DNA of 64,000 nucleotides from Channa striata. Taxonomy: Eukaryota; Chordata; Actinopteri; Anabantiformes; Channidae. This document shows positions 22,738 to 34,359 of the stretch, in pieces (position 1 is the stretch's first letter; every line of letters begins with the position of its first letter). The notes under the pieces were generated by a model that was given only the letters and a program-made list of their open reading frames with translations, searched no databases and had not been told where the DNA came from. The stretch covers positions 8,163,517 to 8,227,516 of the forward strand of contig CM065173.1 of assembly GCA_033026295.1 (NCBI GenBank), in the 5' to 3' direction. Both the position numbers and the translations under genes were made by a program.

Positions 22738-25700
22738 CTAGCACACGGCCGACATTGGAAGAAAGAGAACGGCCTTCTGACCCAGTCCAGTTTTGTTTCC
22801 AGACTTGTACTGGCCTGTCCGCTTCAGCGCCACATACATGTTTGGGTACTTCCTGGAGCGGTAGGTGTTGTAATTGTTGCTCTCGAGCCGCTCTAAGAAG
22901 TAGCATTCATCCGTTGCTCGTCTCTGCAGAGAAAGAGATGCAGACGAATAACTATTTCACTTCAGCAGTGAGAGGATAAAATCTGCAGCACGCCGTCCTT
23001 AAAAATGTGGAAAAACTGCAACAAAGGTTCCGATATGTGTAAATATAACACAGTATACATGCATTTGTATCTCTCCACAACGCTAATCCTGCTCGTTTAT
23101 GTCATATTAAACATATTTAATACATTGATGCAAAGACAACATTTTGGATGCTGGCGTTAAATAACCACATGAAACAAGACTGAGCCCTTCCTTTGAATTT
23201 CTGTCCAAGATTTTTTTTTTAAAAAGTAAACCTTTTCTGACCCTAGACTTTTTTTTTTATTTTAACTTCCATGAAATATTGAACACAGAGATGAACAGAC
23301 ATGAGCACAATTCATTGGAAGACCTGAAGCAGAAGCAGACAAATCAAGAAGTCAAAACACCACAAATCTTGAATCTTGACAGAAACATAAGGATAAATTA
23401 TCAGAGAAAAATAAATTGTTGCTTATGCTGTCATGTTATTCATCATGTCTATTTGTTACATCTATTTCTATGTTTGTTTTTTTTTAATTCGGCATGTCTC
23501 TCCATCTTGTGTTAGCTGCCCTACAGCCTGACCAACAAGAGCCTATTGTTGTATTTTCCATTTTTTCAGTTCACCATGAATGCACAGCTATGAAGGTATT
23601 AGAAGACAATTCCTTTCAATTTACAACAACCAGGCAGATCTTGTTATTAGTGATAACTTCCAGCAAAAACAGTTCTGCTTTTTTTTAACAATAAGAAATC
23701 ATTAGACCACTAATGTTCAGCAGTTCAGTGCCAGTGTTTCATTTTTTTAATATTTATGCTTTATGCTTTCAAACTGTTAATTTCATGATATTACTTTTTT
23801 AAAAATGTTGGAATTAAAGGGAAACGTCACAATTTTCCAACTTGCTTTGTATGGCTTTAGTTCCAGTTGTAAATTTACATTGATGCTTTTAAACTTTCTT
23901 CTGAATTCCCTGTTTTCAAATATTTCTGTTTCCAGCTGAAAAATTCCTCCAAAACCCCTCCAGGGTTTCAGATGATGTCATGTGGAGGAGCTCTGGAAAA
24001 CAGGTTGACCATGATCACAAACCCCAGAGTGTGAGCAATATAATGTGAACTGAAGGTGATATCATCTGGAGGCAGTTTTCAGCTAGAAGTAGAGCGATAT
24101 TTTGATATTGAGAAGTCAGAGGACATTATTACGGCATCCAGTTACATGTGGTATTCAAACTAGAACCAAAAGAAGCAAGTTCAGCACCAGTGAAGGCTTC
24201 TTTCAGCAGTGACATGAAAACATATGCAGGCTTTCAAAGATTTTATCAGCAGAACAAATGTTTGACAGTTTTATTAGCAAAAAATATATCAGCCAGGATT
24301 TATTAGCAGATCACTTGCACACCGGTGTGGGATCAATAAAGATGACCTTACCTTACATCACATCTGTGTGCCTGTGCCCAAGGCCTGACTCAAGATATGC
24401 CACAAGTCAATTACTAACTTTTTAAAACAATTGAAAATAATAAGAAAATATTGCTATAATGGGTTTTGTCTTATGGGTCTGCTTAAATTAGTTTCTACCC
24501 ACAAGTAAAGGAGCTGAGCGACGCCTTGGCTGGCACGTCGCTGCTGTAGCTTCTCATTAAGAGGAAATGCTTCTTGCCAATTACACGAACTGTGAAAGAG
24601 CCCTCACCAAACCGCATCAGTCGCCAACACTTCCCACGCTGCTGTAAACTACAACGCTGCGGCAACAGACCAGCAGCTGTGCCAAATTGGTGTTGGCTAT
24701 TTTTTATTAGCATTCAGGAAATCATTTTAGATAAGTTTAATCTGTGGTAGAATGCACAGTAATAAAACATCCATCTGTGGTCAGAGCATGTGCAGAGTCT
24801 TTGTGCTGTGTGTGTGTTTTCGTGCGGTTTCCTTCACACTCAGAAAACACTGAAAAGATCAACACGACCACCAGCAAAAGGTCACTGTGTCCGAGAACCT
24901 TCTTCCTTCTGAAAACTTCCAAAGCTTTAAAAGCACCTGTTCTGCAGCAGGAAAGAAAGGAACCAACACAGAACACCACTGAAATCTACCCACATGCATC
25001 ATGGTGCATCTGCTCACGTTGTAGATGAGCAGAAACTTTGGGTCGAATAAGGTTGTTTTTATGAGGACACATTACAAAATATCTCTTCTATAACCTTCAT
25101 TCCTGCTTAAATCTTCAATTTTAAGCATTGTTGAAATTCCTCTAACTCCTTCCTCCATTTCCTTAGTTCCTCAAATGCTGTTCTCTCTCGTGGGCCTGAA
25201 TGTTTCACACATTAGGTCTCTTACTGTATCTGCAGATAAATTGCATCGTCAAACATCTGATTTGCGGGTGTGATTTTGGAATGTGCTAAATGCTAAATCC
25301 TTTTAATTTTTTTTTTTTTAACTCTGTTAGAGTCGACCTAACTATTTCCCTCTGCTGATAACTGCTAATCATTTACTTTCCAGAACAGAGCAATTCAAAC
25401 GTTGCTCGTGATATTCAGCGTTGGTGTTCATGCTCAGTTTAAACCTCCCTGTGAAGCCTTTCAGGAAATGTTACCTTACGGGTTAATGCGACTGCACTTA
25501 CAGGAACCTCAGAACTATTTGCAGAAGAGAAACTTTGTAACTTTAGCTAGTGGGAACCCGATGACGCAGCTCACTCACCGCCCCAAACAGTCGTCCGTCT
25601 CTGTTCATGGCCAGATAGCGGTTAGCACAGACTCCTTTGATGACCACCTCCCCCACTGAGGTTGCCTGGAGTTGAAGCTTTACTGAGGAAAAACACAAAT

Positions 25701-28102
25701 GTTTATTTGATGTGATGTGTATTATACATGTATTTCATAAAAGATAAATGATGTATATACATCCTAGGACTTTTTTCAGACATATTTGTAGATTCTTCTA
25801 TAGTTTTGTCACCCTGAAAGAGTTTCAATGTGAAGGAGAGGGATGTTTTCTGATGCATCAAACACGTGATAAATACTGCTTGAATATGTCCAGAAATAGT
25901 TTTATATTACCGCTTAAAGCTGCATTAATAGCTTTTTGGCCATGAGGGGGCAGCACCTTAAAAACAAACGTAGCCCTCAGATGTACTGAAGCATGAACAT
26001 GCATCATGTGCCTTGGGTTCAGTCTGGAGGATTTAACATTTTAGCCTGGAGCCTGATTATCCTTTACTGTGAACTTTATCACAACCTAAACATGTGAAGG
26101 GTGGAGAGGTTATCAACACAGGCTGCAGGGCGCCATGTTGTGTATGGCAACATCAACAATACACTTTTTCTGCCCATCAAATTCATGTACCGTTAGACCG
26201 TACTAATTTAGGGTGGTGACAGAGAGAATTAGCTGCAGCAGCTGAACATGCCATGAAACCGAAACATGCTGAAATAGGCTAAAGTGGCTCCAAAAGCTTC
26301 CCAGTGAGTGATCGAGTGATTCCGAGTGATCCCTCTGACGTTACACTGTTTTTGGAATCGTTTCTTCACGTCATCGGCTGATTCTTTATTTGAGAACACA
26401 ACCCTGATGCCAATGGTAACACGAAGAAAAGTTACAAACAGTAGCATTACAATACACGACTCCGACAGCACTGAGTACACAGAACGTGCTGGCTGTGGCT
26501 CACAGATACGTCAAAGTCGTGTCCATTGTTTGTAGAGACAATGCTGCTTGCCAACAGAGCATATTTTACATGAAGCCAAACCACCAAAAAGGAAGCAGGA
26601 GCCACATAAGGTAAATGAAGGCATCCGTCCAGAACCAATCCACATTAAAACTTCAGATAGAGCCACACATCTGTCTACAATTAAGCTGGACGCCTGAACG
26701 ACTTGTGTCCCAGATCAAAGAGGTGTTCTTCCCTGAAAAAAAAGGGAAGCACGGTTTGTCTGATTGTGCTGCGCCGTCTATTATTACAGTATCTCACTGA
26801 GAACAAAACGCGTTGGTCGTTCTCATCTCTAAACACCTTGATCCTATCTGTAAGAGCAATGATTAGTTTCAGTTTTGCTGTGCCGTGTTGCCCATATTAA
26901 GCTTTGACATGGGAAGCTGCAAAGAGTTTCCCACGTAAAAACGAAACACTTTAGTCAGGTTTGGTTTGTCCGTGAAGCTGGCGAGACTATTACAGCTTCA
27001 ACCAAAGGACCACTGATGACGCTCAGGTCACATAAACTAAAAACCCACAACCCACGTCAAAAGCCATTGTTATGATGCATAATTCATACACTTATGAACT
27101 ACTACTACAAGAACTTTGAATGCAAATTTGTTAACATCATATCAACAATATTAGGATGGCAGACAAATAATTCTTAGACCTTCAGTTAAAGAGTGATTGA
27201 ATGATTGTAAAACTAGCTCCTCTCTCCTTGAACTTGTTCCATGTGTATCAGCTCCGCTGTGCACATCTGTTTGAGGTTTCACCGTCTCTTCAGCAGTATT
27301 CCATACTTTCAAACGGCTCTTCCAAGGTAAAACCTCAACGTTATGTTCCCCATCCTCTCCTACCACTTGGTGATGACACACACGTAAAAGTAAGTGCATT
27401 ATTCTAAAGGCTCTAAGGGAAACTGCCGTCGTCCAGGACAAACTGGAGTGAATTAATGTTCCCACGTACGAGTGGCAGTTGTACAATATCTTCACATTTG
27501 GAGCTATTTTTTTCGTACATATCTCAGTGGCGTGACGTCCTCGTCTTGTGACAGGGACTTTTAAATCGGGGATTATCTTCTTCTGGTTTTTAACTCCATG
27601 TTGTGCTGCCTTGTGTGATGTAAACTGCAGTGAGCTGTGTGAATGGCTGTGACTCAGCATGATGATCATACATTAAAAACACGAGGCATATTCCATCAAA
27701 GTTCCCACTGATTAAGAAAATATGAGCTATACTTTTCTGGGGTTATTATACTTTCCAGAAGTAGGCCTACACACATTTTGGCCATAGTGTTTACAAGTGG
27801 AGAATAAACCTCAGTAAGCTGGAAAAGTCACATCGTTCCTCCGTGATTTTTTTTTTCTTACTTTCTGTTGCATTTTCAGAAGAACATAAAGAAGCTTTGT
27901 GTGCTGTGGACTGGAAGTACTTACTGTGGGGGTCATTCTTCTCCCGGATTCCATCCACTCCCCCGTCAGACCTTATTCTCAAAAAGAATCCCCCGTTTTT
28001 ACAATAGAGCCGCTTGGGATCCTTGAAGCTCCCGGGGGGGAATCCGCTGCTGCCGCCGTCTTCAGGTGTGGAGGGAAGCGTTGTGATTTCTCCTGTGGCC
28101 AT
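22738..28102 (-). CDS. fgf2: FGF2 (basic fibroblast growth factor), 3 coding exons, 155 aa
   Basis: Coding exons: 27925-28102 (178 bp), 25579-25682 (104 bp), 22738-22923 (186 bp). They join in phases 1 and 0 to give 155 residues, the same length as the canonical human low-molecular-weight form. The start MATGEITTLP aligns with the FGF2 start. Diagnostic blocks follow: FKDPKRLYCKNGGFFLRI, the VKLQLQ-like IKLQLQ, KGVCANRYLAM, and ECYFLERLESNNYNTYRSRK. The heparin-binding C-terminus reads LKRTGQYK...GQKAVLFLPMSA. There is no signal peptide, as expected for unconventional secretion. The protein signals through FGF receptors with heparan sulfate. The reading frame stays open 24 codons upstream of the ATG and includes an Arg-rich segment (see findings). 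The protein ends in Cys instead of the usual SAKS. Confidence 0.98.
22924..25578 (-). other. FGF2 intron 2
   Basis: Donor GTGAGTGA, acceptor TCTGCAG on the minus strand. It carries miniature-element copy C (about 23814-24205). Near 24321-24345 is a GTGTGGGATCAATAAAGATG end like those of fish non-LTR elements. No coding signal is seen. Confidence 0.8.
23814..24205 (+). mobile_element. Palindromic miniature element (MITE-like), copy C
   Basis: The left end AACTTGCTTTGTATGGCTTT matches copy B. The right arm, reversed, reads AACTTGCTTCTTTTGGTTCT then AGTTTG. The internal GATGATGTCATGTGGAGGAG and GATATCATCTGGAGG palindromic blocks are shared. It is full length and has no open frame. Confidence 0.75.
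25683..27924 (-). other. FGF2 intron 1
   Basis: Donor GTAAGTAC, acceptor CCTCAG on the minus strand. No recognised repeat or second gene. The open frames here, the longest being 172 codons near 27151-27669, show no family resemblance. Confidence 0.8.
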
Positions 28103-28576
28103 CTCCTCTTTTCCCGCTTCCCGGCTACTGCTTCGTCTCCTTCTTAAGCAGTGCAGAAGCCCCACCGTGGCCTCCTACCTCCCACTAACTGTTGCCTGTT
28201 CCCTCCTCCCCTCTTCCACAGGGCTTCACACAGGCTGATTCTACTTAACCCTGGAGGTCAGGTTGCTCAAACACCCCCCCTCTCAGGGCACCAAGTGCCC
28301 TACGAGTGCTGGGAATCTGAAGCACAAGGCCTCCTAGACGAGCCTTAACTTGCAGCAAACGTCTAAATCTACCGTTTGTAGCCGCTCGCCTGCTGTTTGT
28401 AAAGCTGCCAGCTGCTCCAGCAGTGTCCTCTGAACACACGGGTAGGGGGGATGCACGCCGGGTTCCCCTCTCTTCCACTCTTTTTGCAGTGTGGTGTTTG
28501 GAGCAGGGCAGCTGGCTTAGATCTGTGTGGAAGGCTTTCCCCTTTGGGCCTCAGTTCGCATGCGCTCTAGGAGCAC

Positions 28577-28610
28577 CAACACACACACACACACACAGAC
28601 ACACACACAT
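28577..28610. repeat. CA microsatellite upstream of FGF2
   Basis: A CA tract with a single GA interruption, about 0.48 kb upstream of the FGF2 start codon and therefore close to or inside its promoter region. Confidence 0.9.
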
Positions 28611-30821
28611 GCTCACGCCCACTAATGCTCACTAATTTAGCCAGCCAACCCAGTAGAACTTCAGAACGGAGAGGAGGGCAAAGAGGGGGATGCGCAACTT
28701 GGATTGTGTCGCCGAGACCCTTCGGAGAGCCAAGAGTAGCGGCAACCATGTGAACAGAACCAGTGTTTCCATTCATCCAGTCCGTTCAAGAGCAAGAGCA
28801 GAGACGTAAAAAGAAAGGCAGCACCGCCAGCGTTTGAGTGAATCATCCAGTGCTATTCATAGGTGAAAGAAACAACAATGTGAAGGAGAAATGCTGGCAG
28901 ACTTTGTTCGAATGTCTTCATTGTGAAAGATTTTACCTGCTATTCCCAACTTTGTCAGAACAAGCTGGGAGCACAACTTGCTGCTCTTTTGATTTTCAGA
29001 CCAACAGGCCCGTGCATTTGTCAAAATAGCCACTCGCTGGTTTGGGTTTCTGGGTAACTGAGACCACATCTGAAACATCAGTCGAATCGGAAGAAAGTCA
29101 GCTGCACTGTTGGGTGGCATCATGTCGGAAACCTCCCCAAAACTGGACCGTCAGGCGGTTGACATTTAACCAGGCCAGTGGAGTGAAAAAAAACAATAAA
29201 AGAACACATACACGTCTTCCTAGTAATATAGTGACACGCTCTCCTTACGCATGTACGCTTTTAAATATAGATAAAATAACTGGGATAGTTAACTGCATGA
29301 CTACATAACTCCCACCTGGGACTGGCGCAGGCATTATGGTGCAGTCGAAACAATAATAATAGCATTTATACAAAGTAAAAGGGTATAAATTCAAATTTTA
29401 TTTTTAAGTGCAACAAGAAAAAATTTGTTCTATCAATAAATTAAATATTAAACATACAAACTAGTTGTAAAAGTGATGAATTTAACCCCTAAAGCAACAC
29501 TTTGTCTGAAAGTCTTTCAGTTTCTTTTTATCCTCATAATGTAATAATTTAATCAGAATAGTTGCTGAGATGTTAACACGGTGCGTACTGGAAACCAGCG
29601 ACTAATGAATAACTCTTGATCATTTCAACCAACTCTCGGGTTTTTGCATTTACAGGAACAGCTACTTTACATATCTGTGCAAGCGTCGCAGTTTTCTCTG
29701 GGCACATGATGCACAGCCACTAAAACCTGGACTCAGCTTGAACTCGCAGAAGCACCACCGGCTTGGCCTTCCGATTTTGCTCTCAGTGTTGCTTTCGATA
29801 CGTCACACCCCACCCTCTCTTTGTCACAGGGCTGCTGAGTGATGCCTGAGTCAAGGTTGGTATAAAGCCTTTCTAACTGTCTTATTTCTGTTAACTATTT
29901 TTAGAGGCAGGAAGGCAAGAATCTCTCCCTCTCTCTGACGGAGAGGAAATGGAAGGTCTCACGTGTCGTTTCTACTGACACCTCTGAAATAAAATACACA
30001 CAATAGGAAAAACTAACTGATGTTTTACTTTCATATAAACCGCCACCGTTTTCGGGCAGTTGTTGATTTTTCCGAGTAGAAGACACTTAAGACACATAAC
30101 AGTTTCTCAGGTTGCAATTACTGCCCTATAATATTTGTACATGTTTTCAAAGATAATATAAATTCCTGCATGGCCCAACTTGAGTCATCCACGTCTTGGT
30201 CTGGGCATCAGGGCTTTTCTAAATATCCCAGTGACCTTCTAAGAATGCTGTAAGAGGGGAAACATTAGCTCAAGAAAGGTTTCTACACTTTTAACCATAC
30301 TAACATCCGCACCAAATAGATGTGTTCCCTGTCTGGAGGCCTTCCTTCTACATCAACTATTCCCAGTCTGAGTGAGTAGGTCATAAAATCAACCACGACT
30401 GGCCAGGACGCAGGGTCAGGGTGATTGATGTGAAGAGTTAAAGCCAAGCCGGTGCAACAGAATGAAGCTTAAGCCAGTGTACACTAGTGTGCAATAAAAT
30501 TCCTCCCGTGCTCCATGAGAAGGAAACTGCGGTTCAGGGGATGTTGTATTTATTTTCCCTGGCTTAAAGGAGTATGAAGGTGTGTACAAGCTGATGTAGA
30601 AACAGCGTCAGGTGAGTCACACTTGGTTAATAATAATAATAATATTGTTAATGGTCGCAAAGTGCACGTTTGTGTAGGAACCTACTCATTTGTCATTCAC
30701 ATACCTAAGAGGTCAAGGTGGCCAAAGGTAAATGGACAAAAAAAAGATTTTTGTAATTTTCTTGGCTCTATACCTTGTATTAGTTATGAGTCTCATTAAC
30801 GCACGATATTGTTTTAGACAC

Positions 30822-30856
30822 ATGCATCAGCTTGGATAAGAGCGTCTGGCAGGTCA
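30822..30856 (-). repeat. Dispersed fish repeat fragment
   Basis: The block CTTGGATAAGAGCGTCTGGC is the reverse-complement form of the fish repeat whose other orientation (GCAGAAGCTTTTATCCAAAG) occurs near 61881. Only a short remnant is left. Confidence 0.5.
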
Positions 30857-31066
30857 TGTCATTTTGTCTCCCCCATGTGGCAAAGATAGGTACCGTTTTT
30901 TTCACTAAAATGATTTTTGTAATTGTCAACTATTCATTGAAGACAAGAGAAGAAAAACTATAAAAACTTTTTTTCAGATTTTACTCTGTAGGAGTTTAAA
31001 AAAACTTAAATACAGTAAAAATACATGTCATGTTTGTCAAATAATCCCCCAAAAGTTGCGTGAAGA

Positions 31067-33013
31067 TCACAGCAGCATCAAATCATCCTGTCGGCCAGAT
31101 TTCGTGTCTATGCCTGTGATGATCTCTGCATCGGTCTGCAAGACCAAGAAAACAACATCTAAGGCTTTTCTCCATGCTTCCTGTTTCACCCCCAGATTGT
31201 CATAGATTTCCACTGCTGTAGCTTCATCACGTTTCCTGGGTGATGAGACAGCGCTGTCCTCTTCTTCACCCTCCAAGAAAAGTTGTGAAACCTTTGCAGC
31301 GATGCCAATATCTCCATTGTAGTCCTGCAGTTGTTGATTCACCACAGTCCTTGCTTTAACTTTTGAAAGCTTTCCAGCGTTAACCATGACAGTAGATATG
31401 TAATCTATTAAACCCTCTGCCATGAGTTCCAACACTACCCCCTTGTAGTGATTATCATCAGTGCCTGCTCTGCTCTGTTGACCAGTGTCACCATTCCTCT
31501 GTGTACGGTGTATGCCACGGTGCTTTGCTTGCTTTTGAAGGCGATGAATACAAAGCATTTCTGTCACTCCAGCACCAGGAAGGAGAGCTCCGTCTTTCAA
31601 CGCATGGTGTAAACGATAGGCGCAGGCCCAAAACTGGTCCTCCAGGGCCTGCAGTTTGCCATGCACACAGCTTGTGAGGATCACTGTGACCAATCCATTG
31701 TTCCCACTGGTGGAAATCTTCACAGCTGTGGACAACTTTGTTTCATGGCTGCTGAGGTCCTTCCATATATCGACCTTCACCCCAGTGCCAACACAGTGCT
31801 TACTTAACTGTGTGCCATATGTCACTGGAACAGCTCCTGTTACACTAGAGAATGTCTTGAAAACAGAAGCCTTCACTTTTTCCACCACAAGTATATGATG
31901 TCTACAACAGTGTTGAATCACTTTCTCACTAGCGATCCCACTGACTAGTATCAGGTTCACTTCCAGGTTCAAAAGAATTGCCACAAGCTTCACTATCCAC
32001 TCTTCCTCTTTGCTTGAATTTAACAAAGCTGACTGGTAACTCACGTACTGTACACCAGCTGGCCTACTAAAGCCAAGATGGCGGTAGCTGAAGGATAATT
32101 CTCCAGTAATCAGAGCTACCTTCAGGTGCTGTTCTTTTAAGTAATGTGCAACTGAAGCCTGTTCATCAGATAAAAGAACAATGCAGCCTGGTAAGACACA
32201 CGCTTGCTCCTCTGGAAAACCAGGCAGCACACAAGTCACCACTTTACTGATGTCAAAGGTGGAACAGATATTATCTTGATTATTTTTTGACTGCACATAG
32301 CTGGCTTTGACAACTAAATTCATTGCATTGACAGAACCGTGGCTTAGTCCCTCAGCAATGTGTACAATGTCAGGAAGTTTAGGCTTAGCGGGCTGCAACA
32401 CAATGGAGGCATTTTCCGACTTCCCCCCACAAAAATGTCTGCTGAGCTTTATCCTCCTTTGTCCACTTGTGGTTACAGCTCTCTGACCAACGTCTGTTGT
32501 CACTTTCTGGTGGGAGGATGCCCGTGAAGCCTCCATAATTGGTTTGTTGGACAGCTTAATTCCCAAACCGTGCAGTGCAGTGCAGCTCGCAGACTGAGCT
32601 GCACCAAGATCCTCAACTGAGATGCTGCATTTTCTGCAGACATCCAAGCAGATATCCATCCCTTCAGACATGGCCGAAATGATCTGCGATACTGAAATTG
32701 CCCTTTGAAGGCACTCTAGCGCCGCACGGCTCCACGCTCCAGCAAGAAACAGCAAGCATCCTGAACCTGTATGATATACCTTGTGCTGGGCTTGGACAGT
32801 ATCGTAAACCAGCTGACCCACAGCACAGCTGAGCTCCAGGTTCTCAAGGACGCGAAAACACGAACACACAAGAGCTGAATCCCCACTTATGTCATCTTGG
32901 ATAAACTTGTACTTTTTATTGGGGCCCAAAGATGAATGTGTGATTCCTGCCAGCGCTGAGAGCTTCTGCAGCCCGATGTGTTGGCGCTGATTAAGAACTG
33001 TAGTTCCCAGCAT
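31067..33013 (-). CDS. bbs12: BBS12, chaperonin-like Bardet-Biedl protein, single coding exon, 648 aa
   Basis: One uninterrupted frame of 649 codons including the stop. BBS12 is also encoded by one coding exon in mammals, where it is about 710 aa. I take the ATG at 33013 (MLGTTVLNQRQH). The in-frame codon just before it is GTG, and a splice acceptor (CTATTCAG) lies 12 bases upstream. The N-terminus LNQRQHIGLQKLSALAGI is typical of BBS12, and HALKDGALLPGAGVTEML is the group II chaperonin-like signature in the equatorial domain. BBS12 works with MKKS and BBS10 and the CCT chaperonin to assemble the BBSome at the ciliary base. The protein ends QDDLMLL. The upstream 5' UTR exon and shared promoter are described separately. 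I am confident of identity from the motifs, single-exon structure and position between FGF2 and CETN4. Confidence 0.95.
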   Translation of the reverse strand: MLGTTVLNQRQHIGLQKLSALAGITHSSLGPNKKYKFIQDDISGDSALVCSCFRVLENLELSCAVGQLVYDTVQAQHKVYHTGSGCLLFLAGAWSRAALECLQRAISVSQIISAMSEGMDICLDVCRKCSISVEDLGAAQSASCTALHGLGIKLSNKPIMEASRASSHQKVTTDVGQRAVTTSGQRRIKLSRHFCGGKSENASIVLQPAKPKLPDIVHIAEGLSHGSVNAMNLVVKASYVQSKNNQDNICSTFDISKVVTCVLPGFPEEQACVLPGCIVLLSDEQASVAHYLKEQHLKVALITGELSFSYRHLGFSRPAGVQYVSYQSALLNSSKEEEWIVKLVAILLNLEVNLILVSGIASEKVIQHCCRHHILVVEKVKASVFKTFSSVTGAVPVTYGTQLSKHCVGTGVKVDIWKDLSSHETKLSTAVKISTSGNNGLVTVILTSCVHGKLQALEDQFWACAYRLHHALKDGALLPGAGVTEMLCIHRLQKQAKHRGIHRTQRNGDTGQQSRAGTDDNHYKGVVLELMAEGLIDYISTVMVNAGKLSKVKARTVVNQQLQDYNGDIGIAAKVSQLFLEGEEEDSAVSSPRKRDEATAVEIYDNLGVKQEAWRKALDVVFLVLQTDAEIITGIDTKSGRQDDLMLL

Positions 33014-34110
33014 CACTGGAGGTGCCTGAATAGTAAAACATTGAGAACAAAAAGTCCCTTTATTTTTAGATAGTGAAACTGGAAAATTTACATTTTGTTA
33101 TGTCTCTTCATGACTTTGTGATGTATCACAGTTTATGTTTTAGAAAAGCTATCAAAACAATCTGACATTTTAGCCTGCAACAATCACAAATACGCCAGTG
33201 AAATCCTGGAGGTACCACTTTATTTATTAGGAGTATAAGTTGACAAGCTAACATTGTAGTGGACGAGGACAGCTTCAAAGTTAGAAGAGCTCACATTTTT
33301 GATATGTTAGGAAATAGGAAATAATCATTGTGTTGTACTACTGTATTATACTGCAGCCTGAGATACTGTTGCTCAATGCTAAATACTTTAACTTGCACAG
33401 AAATCATTCAATTATCAAAAAAATCATTTGAATTGTGTTTCTACTTTGCCACATTTTGGAGGATTATATTTTACATTCAAGTACATTTATCTGACAGCTG
33501 TAGTAATACGTCCCCCTGCAGAGTCATGTACTATAAAGCATGACCACTGGTTCTGGATCTGACCACAAATTGGAGCACCGCAGCTTACAGCACACAAGTC
33601 CTTTGAAAATATCAGTTTTAAAACACATGGTTTTATTTTATCTTTCTGGGCTGAGTGAGGACTTATGGGTAAAATAATGAGGGGCTTAGCAAATACCTTG
33701 AAATCACGTCTATTAACGTTACACAGTGTTCAGGAAGTGAAATGAGTTTGAATACTTTCTGAAGCCTTTCCCATTCTTTTTAAAATTAGTTCAATAAATA
33801 GTGCATTGAAATTTGCAAAAAGAAAACGTACATATGTTACAACACAGCATCAAAATAGCGAAGTGACATTAAAAGAAACAACAGACTTGCAGCCGACACA
33901 ACACAAGCTAGCATGCTAGCAACTAACGTTTATATTTCCTTCGAACTGTCTATAAGAAGGCAAGTGTGAAGTAAACCCCATAACCGCCTGCAAATACACA
34001 TGTAAGAGAGACAGCATGTATCCATAAAGAATGTATTACCTTGGTTTAAGAAAATATAATGCTAATATCTGTTCCCATTGAATAGCTGCATCCGAGTCCA
34101 ACGATTAAGC
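33014..34110 (-). other. BBS12 5' UTR intron and noncoding first exon
   Basis: A minus-strand acceptor CTATTCAG ends at 33026, leaving 12 bases of leader before the ATG. A minus-strand donor AACCAAG|GTAATA ends a probable noncoding exon at 34040. The intron between them is about 1 kb, AT-rich and otherwise featureless. The upstream limit of the exon is not visible. Confidence 0.65.
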
Positions 34111-34330
34111 GATGCGCATGCGTTGTGCTTTCTGGTTGCTGGGATACAAGAAACTATGTCAACTATTGGCGGACACAGTTAGAGCCCACCTTTCAGGTCT
34201 CGTGATTGGCCAGTGTGTCTACGTCACGACGCTTTCACTCTTTCTATTGGCCAACTCCTATGCACTTTGACAGAAAAAAAAAGCCGTTGCTGGCTGTTTT
34301 GTTGACATCCGACCATCAAACGCGACATCG
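34111..34330. promoter_or_regulatory. BBS12/CETN4 bidirectional promoter
   Basis: A compact divergent promoter with several factor sites: NRF1 consensus TGCGCATGCG at 34113-34122; an RFX X-box-like GTATCC-C-AGCAAC on the minus strand at 34135-34147; CCAAT boxes (ATTGG on plus) at 34165-34169, 34205-34209 and 34246-34250; and a CRE-like TACGTCAC at 34220-34227. There is no TATA box. The combination fits a ciliary gene pair. Sites are read by eye, and occupancy is inferred. Confidence 0.7.
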
Positions 34331-34359
34331 AAGCTTTAGTGGCTAATTCATCAATTTAA

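Larger units (their letters stand above)
28103..31066. other. FGF2 5' flank and BBS12 3' flank
   Basis: This is the upstream region of FGF2 (promoter and 5' UTR unresolved) passing into the region 3' of BBS12. It contains a CA microsatellite at 28577-28610 and a short repeat fragment at about 30822-30856. No additional gene is supported. Confidence 0.7.

Noticed and set aside
27151..27669. 172-codon minus-strand frame in FGF2 intron 1
   Set aside because: It lies inside an intron with well-supported boundaries, its composition is irregular, and no family motif is visible.
32999..33016. Upstream GTG as BBS12 start
   Set aside because: The next codon is an ATG matching the family N-terminus, and eukaryotic initiation at GTG is unlikely here.
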